A stretch of 64,000 bases of DNA from assembly GCA_964454335.1 (NCBI GenBank), contig CAYVVT010000005.1, positions 124,001-188,000 on the forward strand, in the 5' to 3' direction. Below the pieces are notes generated by a model, which was not told where the DNA came from, did not search any database, and worked only from the letters and a program-made list of their open reading frames with translations. Made by a program: the position numbers and the translations under genes. This document shows positions 58,673 through 64,000 of the stretch, one piece after another; within the stretch, counting starts at the first letter, position 1, and each line of letters starts with the position of its first letter. Source of the DNA: CAYVVT01 sp964454335. Lineage in GTDB: Bacteria > Fidelibacterota > UBA8477 > JABMPR01.

Positions 58673-60001
58673 GTGAACGAACCGAAAGCAAGCTTCAATG
58701 GAAATGTAGTGAAGCCTGTGAATACCATTTCCACACAGGACATTTATAACAATAGCCAGTCTGAAGGGTATCAGTTGATCGACGTTCGCTCCGTTGACGC
58801 CTACAACGGCTGGAAGTTGAATGGCGAAATTCGTGGGGGTCACATTCGAAGAGCCAGAAGTCTCCCGTTCAAATGGCTGAACTATCTGGACTGGTATGAT
58901 ATCGTTCAGAACAAAGGATTCTCTGCCCAACAACCAGTTGTTGTCTATGGGGCGGATCCAGATGAGACCATAGCAGTCGGCGAGCACTTTCAACGGCATG
59001 GTTTTGATGATGTCAGGACCTATCAAGACTTCCTGACAGAATGGTCAGTCGATCCTCAATACCCGCTTGATAGACTTCAGCGTTATCAGCAGCTGGTATC
59101 GCCTCAATGGTTACGGCAGCTCATCGAAACCGGGTCCGCGGATGAATTCCACAATGATAAGTATGTCATCTGCCATGCCCATTACCAGAATCCGGGCGCC
59201 TACATCGATGGTCACATTCCCGGGGCCGTTGAACTTGATACGAATTGGCTGGAATCACCTGAGACCTGGAACTGCCGCTCTCCGCAGGAGCTGGAAGAGA
59301 CATTCCAGAAGCTCGGGATAATGTCTGATACCACAGTGATCCTCTATGGACGTTTCTCATTTCCCACGAACAGCGATTCATTCCCAGGCAGCAGTGCCGG
59401 ACATCTGGGTGCCATCCGCTGCGCCTTTATCATGCTGTATGCAGGTGTTAAGGATGTGCGCATCCTGAATGGGGGGCTCCAGTGCTGGCAGGATGCAGGA
59501 TATGAACTCAGTACAGATTACAGGAAGCCAGTTCCAGTTACCGATTTTGGCTCAAGTATACCAGCTTTTCCACAATACGCGGTTGACACGCCTCAGGCGA
59601 AAGAGATCCTGTCTCGTCAGGATACCAATCTGGTGAGCATCCGCAGCTGGCGTGAATTCATCGGGGAAGTCAGCGGCTACAATTACATCAAACCCAAAGG
59701 TCGGATCCCAGGCGCGGTGTTCGGGAATTGCGGCACCGATGCCTACCACATGGAGAACTACCGCAATCCGGATCATAGTATGCGGGAATACCATGAGATA
59801 GAGGAATCCTGGTCACAAATGGGTATCACCCCTGAGAAGCACAACACCTTCTACTGTGGAACCGGATGGCGGGGAAGTGAAGCCTTCATGAATGCCTGGC
59901 TCATGGGCTGGCCCCGGATCTCGGTTTATGATGGTGGCTGGTTCGAATGGAGCAATGATCCGCAGAATCCTATTGAGACCGGTATACCGGAGAACAACTG
60001 A
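58673..60001 (+). CDS. Sulfurtransferase with three rhodanese domains
   Basis: Product of 442 aa starting at GTG directly after the previous stop. Three rhodanese-like units lie at about 18-125, 140-275 and 290-430. Only the last has the catalytic loop with cysteine (FYCGTGWRGS, C395); the first (VVVYGADPDET) and second (VILYGRFSFPT) carry glycine-containing loops without cysteine. Rhodaneses carry sulfane sulfur as persulfide. The SufE gene follows by 14 bases, so C395 persulfide is probably handed to or taken from SufE. Confidence 0.88.
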   Translation: MNEPKASFNGNVVKPVNTISTQDIYNNSQSEGYQLIDVRSVDAYNGWKLNGEIRGGHIRRARSLPFKWLNYLDWYDIVQNKGFSAQQPVVVYGADPDETIAVGEHFQRHGFDDVRTYQDFLTEWSVDPQYPLDRLQRYQQLVSPQWLRQLIETGSADEFHNDKYVICHAHYQNPGAYIDGHIPGAVELDTNWLESPETWNCRSPQELEETFQKLGIMSDTTVILYGRFSFPTNSDSFPGSSAGHLGAIRCAFIMLYAGVKDVRILNGGLQCWQDAGYELSTDYRKPVPVTDFGSSIPAFPQYAVDTPQAKEILSRQDTNLVSIRSWREFIGEVSGYNYIKPKGRIPGAVFGNCGTDAYHMENYRNPDHSMREYHEIEESWSQMGITPEKHNTFYCGTGWRGSEAFMNAWLMGWPRISVYDGGWFEWSNDPQNPIETGIPENN

Positions 60002-60015
60002 GTTAACACTCCAAG

Positions 60016-60435
60016 GTGGATGTAAAGCAGATCCAGAATGATATAATATCGGAATTCTCTGCGTTGGGGGATTGGATGGTCAAGCTCCAACACCTCGTCC
60101 GGCTTGGGCAGCAACATAAGGTTGATAGAGAAAACTTATGTATCGATGCAAATGCCGTTCGCGGATGTCAATCCAATGCCTGGATATCAGCAAAACTGGA
60201 GGCAGGAAGACTGTATTTTCAGGCTGATAGTGACTCCTTGATCATTCGGGGATTGATCGTCCTATTGCTACGAGTGATCAATGGACAACTACCTGAGTCG
60301 GTTGCAAACACCGATCTCTTCTTCCTCAAGGAATCTGGACTCGCTGATAGATTATCGCCCTCAAGGAGCAATGGACTTGGAATGATCATTGAGGAGGTCA
60401 AGGCGGCAGCCAGGAAACTCAACGAGATCAGGTGA
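60016..60435 (+). CDS. sufE: SufE-family sulfur acceptor protein
   Basis: Product of 139 aa from GTG. The SufE core VRGCQSNAWISA contains the acceptor cysteine C51, with GLIVLLLRVINGQ and SRSNGLGMIIEEVKAAA following. SufE accepts sulfur from a cysteine desulfurase and passes it on for Fe-S cluster or other thio-cofactor assembly. No sufS, sufB or sufC genes lie beside it; the rhodanese just upstream is the apparent partner. Confidence 0.93.
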   Translation: MDVKQIQNDIISEFSALGDWMVKLQHLVRLGQQHKVDRENLCIDANAVRGCQSNAWISAKLEAGRLYFQADSDSLIIRGLIVLLLRVINGQLPESVANTDLFFLKESGLADRLSPSRSNGLGMIIEEVKAAARKLNEIR

Positions 60436-60454
60436 GGGGCTTTCTCGGGATCGG

Positions 60455-61498
60455 TCAATCTTGGATCAGAGCGTGAAGCAATGCGTTCCAGCGTCCAAGG
60501 GAAAGGTCATAGGCACCGAATCCAGCACAGAACTCCCAGTAACCCCAGGCGAAATTGCGGGCTTCACACACTTGGACGACATGCTCTGTCCATTTAAATC
60601 GTGAGTTCATATCTGCTTGCCGGTAAGCACCGAATTCGCCAACATAAACTGGCCGTTTATTGGTTTCGGCCCATTGCAGAACCTGCTGGAAATGGAGCTC
60701 AACATCGATCCGCTGGGCAGTGGTTCCAGTCCAGGTAGTGCCCAGCCATTCGTCGGCATTGTTAACCCACTCAGCGCCCTGATGGGTGAAGTGGAAGGGT
60801 TCATAGTAATGGATTGTGAAGATGAGATTGCTATCCGCCGGCAGGACAAGATCGCTCATAGCGCTGAGTCCGCCCCAGCCGGCAGTACCGATCATCAAGG
60901 TGCGGTATGGATCGATCTCACGGATAAGTGCGATACCCTCTGCCAGATACTGGTTCCACAGGTCGGACGTAAACTGATCATGCGGTTCGTTGAAGAGCTC
61001 GAAGATGACATCGTCCGGCATGTCCTTATAATGCTCAGCGATGTTCCGCCAGATCCCCATCAGTCTCGATTTCTCTCCAATGGGATCTGTGAACATCTCT
61101 TCGTAATGATGAACATTGAACACCACGGCCAGCTCATTATCCAGGGCCTGATCGATAGCCCAGTCCACCCGGTTACGAAAATCAGCGTGCAGGGCGTATG
61201 GTGAATCCAGCTCAGCATGTGCCGACCAGCGTATCGGCAGACGGATGCCTGTGAAGCCTGCTGCCTTGATGATGCTGAACCATTCTGCTTCCAGGGTGAT
61301 ACCCCAATCACCCTCGTTGGGTGCTTCAAGAGCGTTCCCAAGGTTGATAGACCTTGCTAATTTATCATTCTGTGCAAAAGCATTTGGCGGCGATAGTAAG
61401 GAATCAATACCATTTGGTGGAGGAGCTTCAGGTTGTTCGCATGTACAGAATGTCAGGATGGCTGTGAAGATGAGCAGGGTGGGAGTTCGGGCTTTCAT
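60455..61498 (-). CDS. GH5-family glycoside hydrolase lipoprotein
   Basis: Product of 347 aa with a lipoprotein-type signal (LTFCTC). The GH5 barrel includes INLGNALEAPNEGDWG, IRLPIRWSAH, FNVHHYEEMF, the acid/base glutamate in FELFNEPHDQ (about 170) and the nucleophile in VYVGEFGAY (about 295). The family cuts beta-1,4-glucans, mannans and similar; the exact subfamily is not readable. The enzyme is likely on the cell surface. It is eight bases downstream of the CotH-type gene and converges with sufE across a 19-base gap. Confidence 0.9.
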   Translation of the reverse strand: MKARTPTLLIFTAILTFCTCEQPEAPPPNGIDSLLSPPNAFAQNDKLARSINLGNALEAPNEGDWGITLEAEWFSIIKAAGFTGIRLPIRWSAHAELDSPYALHADFRNRVDWAIDQALDNELAVVFNVHHYEEMFTDPIGEKSRLMGIWRNIAEHYKDMPDDVIFELFNEPHDQFTSDLWNQYLAEGIALIREIDPYRTLMIGTAGWGGLSAMSDLVLPADSNLIFTIHYYEPFHFTHQGAEWVNNADEWLGTTWTGTTAQRIDVELHFQQVLQWAETNKRPVYVGEFGAYRQADMNSRFKWTEHVVQVCEARNFAWGYWEFCAGFGAYDLSLGRWNALLHALIQD

Positions 61499-61506
61499 GG
61501 GACTCT

Positions 61507-64000
61507 CTACTTGATGAGTACGATTTTCTGATTGGCCTGGTCACTGCCGTTCATAAGGTGCAGGAAATAGACACCCGTTCCCAGTTCTTTGCCATCATCT
61601 GAGCGGCCATCCCAGTGAAGTGTGGTCCTGCCCGGTGTGAGATATGGATAACGATGCGCGTGCACCAGGTGTCCCCGGATGTCATAGATCATCATATCCA
61701 CTGCACCTGGATCCGGTATACTTACAGGTATGGAAAGTCGATCGTTAAACGGATTAGGATATGGATCGTGGAGTACGAAGGTCTGAGGTATCTGCTGATC
61801 TTCCGTAGCGGCGGGTTCCTGGTACCGGCTGTTCTCACGGCCGGGTGTTCCTGAGAAGTCTGACACGGCCCAGCTTTCGGCAAGGGCGTTATTGAAGCCT
61901 GGATAGATCAGTTCCAGTGTGGGGCCATCACCATCGGGTTCCGTGGGCCAGGGATCTTCGTCATCATATTGGACTGTATCAATGAGCACGTCGTCGTAGC
62001 GATAAAGGCGTACCAATTCACCGCCGTTGCTCAAATTGAAATCAAAGTTGCCCGCCAGTCGGAAATCATCTCCGTGAACGGCGCGGATCAGCAGGGAATC
62101 GTGGCAGAGGACCAGGTATTCTCCGCCTGCCAATGATATTGCGGGAAGATCGAAACGATTGTCATCATTCTGATCACGAAAGTACCATCCGTTCAGATTG
62201 ATGGCAGTTTCCCCCCGATTATAAAGTTCAAGCCAGTCTGCAGCATCCTGGGCATCAGGTGAGTGGTAGTTGATCTCGTTGATCACAATACTGGAATCGC
62301 CACTGGGAGCGGGTTCAAAAATGGCACTCAATGCCAGATTGTCATTGAGGGTGACGGAAGTACTGCTGGCGGATTCCTCGATACCCACCCAATGGGAGAA
62401 TACATGCCCGGGTGCGGGAACAGCCTCAAGATCAATGGGGATATCCTGGTAATAGTGGCCCGTCCAGGGGTAATCATCAGGAACAATGGAATGGACTCGG
62501 ATCAATCCTGTGCTGGTGGGCTCAACGTCCAGGGCCAGCACTTTCAGAGGGCCAAGATCGAACATCAGCCGCGTGTGAAGGCGCATATAAGCAGGTCTGA
62601 ACTGGGCAAAATGCTCGAGTACCCCAACCTGATTGTTCCAGTTGTTCACACTGTTGTGGTTCCAACGGTTGAAATGGTCTGGAATGGCAGAACTGATCCA
62701 GTCGTGATGCATATCTATGGCGTCCAGTATTGCTCCAGTGGACAAATTCGAGTTCACAAGATCACAGGTGGTGAGAATGAATTCTGTCCTGAAATCCTCA
62801 TTCTCAAGCAGCTTGCGCAGGAGCAGCGTGGACCAGGGAGGATTGGGCCATTCGGGTCCCCAGGGATCTGTTGCAAATTCCAGCGTGTTGTCCTGATAGG
62901 CATATGGATTCCAGATCCCGAAACCAAAATCCGTATCGAACATGATCCAGCGCCACTTGCCACCAGGGATCCGGGGACGCCAGAACTTGATATTATTCCC
63001 GGGCCAGTCCCGGTTGTCAAAGAAGATCTGGCTAACCTGATAGTCGATGAAAGCATCGATATCAATCCTGTCCTTCACATATTCATAATGCTCTGCAATG
63101 GAAAGATCATTTGATTCGACATACTGGATCAGGTCGTGGTACTGGCTGTTGTCACCATGAATAACCTGGCCGTCCAGCTCAAGTAGATCCACGTTGTCGA
63201 CATTCTGACCTGAATGCGCCGCAACAAAGTGCTCGTTGGTCTTTTCCCGCAGATTATACAGTCCCCAGTACTCGCCATTCAGGTAGACCTCCACGGGTTG
63301 GAAAGCCTGGACCTCAACCTCACGATCAAGAACCAACCCCGTCATGAAGCCATCGCGCATGCTGGTGTAGTTCCAGTCATTGCCGCTATTCCGCAGAACC
63401 AGGGCTTCGAAGGAATCCAGATCGATTTCGGCGAAGAAAGGATACTGGAATTCGCTCACACCGTAGGTGTTCCTGGCGAAGAGAGAGAGCGATCTTTGGG
63501 GAAATCCACGACTCCAGCCGCCAAAGATCTTCACGCCTGCCGGGGCCGCATAGCTTAGTGTGTTCCCATCTTCAAAATACTCGAGATGGATCGGCCGCTC
63601 CCAGTCCTCCCAGAAATTGGCCCCAAAATGCGGAAATTCAGGCGAAGCATTCAGCCCCGGGACGTAGATCCCGGTCTCCTCGTCGAAGAAATCACCTGGC
63701 TCAAAGATGAGTGAGATTACCGGCAAGTTGGGTGTCTCATTGATGAAATAGCTATAGGAGCTGACCGGACTCGCCAATCCACCGGGATTTGTAGCAAGTA
63801 CACGCAGTATGGTTGTTCCAGTGAAGTACAAGGCTGTGCTGTACTCTGGTGACTCGGTCGTCGGCTCAGATCCGTTCAGGGTGTAATAAAGGGTGGTCCC
63901 TGGCGACTGGGATTCCAGCGTCACTGAGATACCTCCGGAATAGAATCCTGGTACCGGTGAAACGGTAGGCGGGTAGGCGATGGAGGCATAACCCCCGGTG
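61507..64000 (-). CDS. Secreted CotH-kinase / lamin-tail protein with secretion-type C-terminal domain (5' partial)
   Basis: The frame stays open to the right window edge, so the N-terminus is missing; about 830 residues are visible. In order: a chitobiase-type beta domain (TLYYTLNGSEPTT), a CotH-kinase domain with SMRDGFMTGLVLDRE, YWGLYNLREKTNEHF and the metal-binding IMFDTDFGFG, a lamin-tail domain (VINEINYHSPDAQDAADW), and a tail opening YPNPFNDRL and ending in VLIK. Bacterial spore-coat CotH is a protein kinase; secreted bacterial versions are mostly uncharacterised. The tail marks it for outer-membrane export. It probably shares a transcript with the GH5 gene. Confidence 0.88.
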   Translation of the reverse strand, partial: TGGYASIAYPPTVSPVPGFYSGGISVTLESQSPGTTLYYTLNGSEPTTESPEYSTALYFTGTTILRVLATNPGGLASPVSSYSYFINETPNLPVISLIFEPGDFFDEETGIYVPGLNASPEFPHFGANFWEDWERPIHLEYFEDGNTLSYAAPAGVKIFGGWSRGFPQRSLSLFARNTYGVSEFQYPFFAEIDLDSFEALVLRNSGNDWNYTSMRDGFMTGLVLDREVEVQAFQPVEVYLNGEYWGLYNLREKTNEHFVAAHSGQNVDNVDLLELDGQVIHGDNSQYHDLIQYVESNDLSIAEHYEYVKDRIDIDAFIDYQVSQIFFDNRDWPGNNIKFWRPRIPGGKWRWIMFDTDFGFGIWNPYAYQDNTLEFATDPWGPEWPNPPWSTLLLRKLLENEDFRTEFILTTCDLVNSNLSTGAILDAIDMHHDWISSAIPDHFNRWNHNSVNNWNNQVGVLEHFAQFRPAYMRLHTRLMFDLGPLKVLALDVEPTSTGLIRVHSIVPDDYPWTGHYYQDIPIDLEAVPAPGHVFSHWVGIEESASSTSVTLNDNLALSAIFEPAPSGDSSIVINEINYHSPDAQDAADWLELYNRGETAINLNGWYFRDQNDDNRFDLPAISLAGGEYLVLCHDSLLIRAVHGDDFRLAGNFDFNLSNGGELVRLYRYDDVLIDTVQYDDEDPWPTEPDGDGPTLELIYPGFNNALAESWAVSDFSGTPGRENSRYQEPAATEDQQIPQTFVLHDPYPNPFNDRLSIPVSIPDPGAVDMMIYDIRGHLVHAHRYPYLTPGRTTLHWDGRSDDGKELGTGVYFLHLMNGSDQANQKIVLIK

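Noticed and set aside
62263..63114. 283-codon plus-strand open frame inside the CotH gene
   Set aside because: The opposite strand encodes clear CotH and lamin-tail motifs; this frame shows no domain and no start signal.

Overview
The window looks like a chromosomal segment of a free-living, Gram-negative-type bacterium of the FCB superphylum, most likely a Marinimicrobia (SAR406/Neomarinimicrobiota)-like or related lineage. Three proteins end in a secretion-type C-terminal domain opening with Y/F-P-N-P-F-N. There are many lipobox lipoproteins, a putative outer-membrane barrel, a 2-oxoacid:ferredoxin oxidoreductase, and several sodium-linked transporters (NhaD, AGCS and SSS types) that suggest a saline habitat. 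The lineage is inferred from family content only. I saw no rRNA, tRNA, CRISPR array, prophage or intact insertion sequence. Coding density is high and many genes are coupled by ATGA or similar overlaps. Genes are cut at both window edges.

Layout. 1-7.2 kb (+): end of a 2-oxoacid:ferredoxin oxidoreductase alpha gene and a beta-gamma fusion gene, UspA, an HD nucleotidase-like protein, a NhaD antiporter with a His-rich leader, two unknowns and a PduO-type cobalamin adenosyltransferase. 7.2-10.4 kb (-): AGCS symporter, inositol monophosphatase, DUF503 and a tiny secretion-tail protein. 10.6-13.1 kb (+): an ECF sigma-factor operon with an acidic membrane protein, an LTXXQ/Spy-like protein and a lipoprotein, closed by a bidirectional terminator. 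13.2-18.0 kb (-): a large repeat-containing lipoprotein translationally coupled to a putative outer-membrane protein. 18.3-22.1 kb: DUF72, then an M28/PDZ peptidase and a membrane protein (-), bordered by two arrays of an 8-bp repeat. 22.1-30.0 kb (+): sirtuin, TPR lipoprotein, CdsA, and a peptide-type ABC importer (binding protein and two permeases) with no ATPase beside it.

30.0-38.6 kb (+) holds the most intriguing block. A MutL-like ASKHA ATPase gene is followed by a soluble beta-rich protein, five membrane proteins (one a DUF6754-like protein) and an ABC-2-type ATPase/permease pair, all tightly packed. No glutamate mutase gene is nearby, so this looks like an undescribed membrane machine. 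38.6-40.7 kb: a deoxyribosyltransferase-like protein, HU and alanine racemase.

40.7-53.7 kb (+) reads as a cell-wall glycan module: a glycosyltransferase, a ROK-like sugar kinase, SpoIID/LytB, two NamZ-type (DUF1343) exo-muramidase homologues flanking a secreted GH18 enzyme, an AmpG-like transporter with an extra beta domain, and an SSS symporter. A palindromic repeat element at 53.7-53.9 kb separates it from 54-60.4 kb (+): an Atg22/UMF1-like MFS protein, a nucleotidyltransferase, a fused APH-kinase/class-III PLP phospho-lyase-like enzyme, a triple rhodanese and SufE. On the opposite strand the window ends with a GH5 lipoprotein and an incomplete CotH-kinase/lamin-tail secreted protein.
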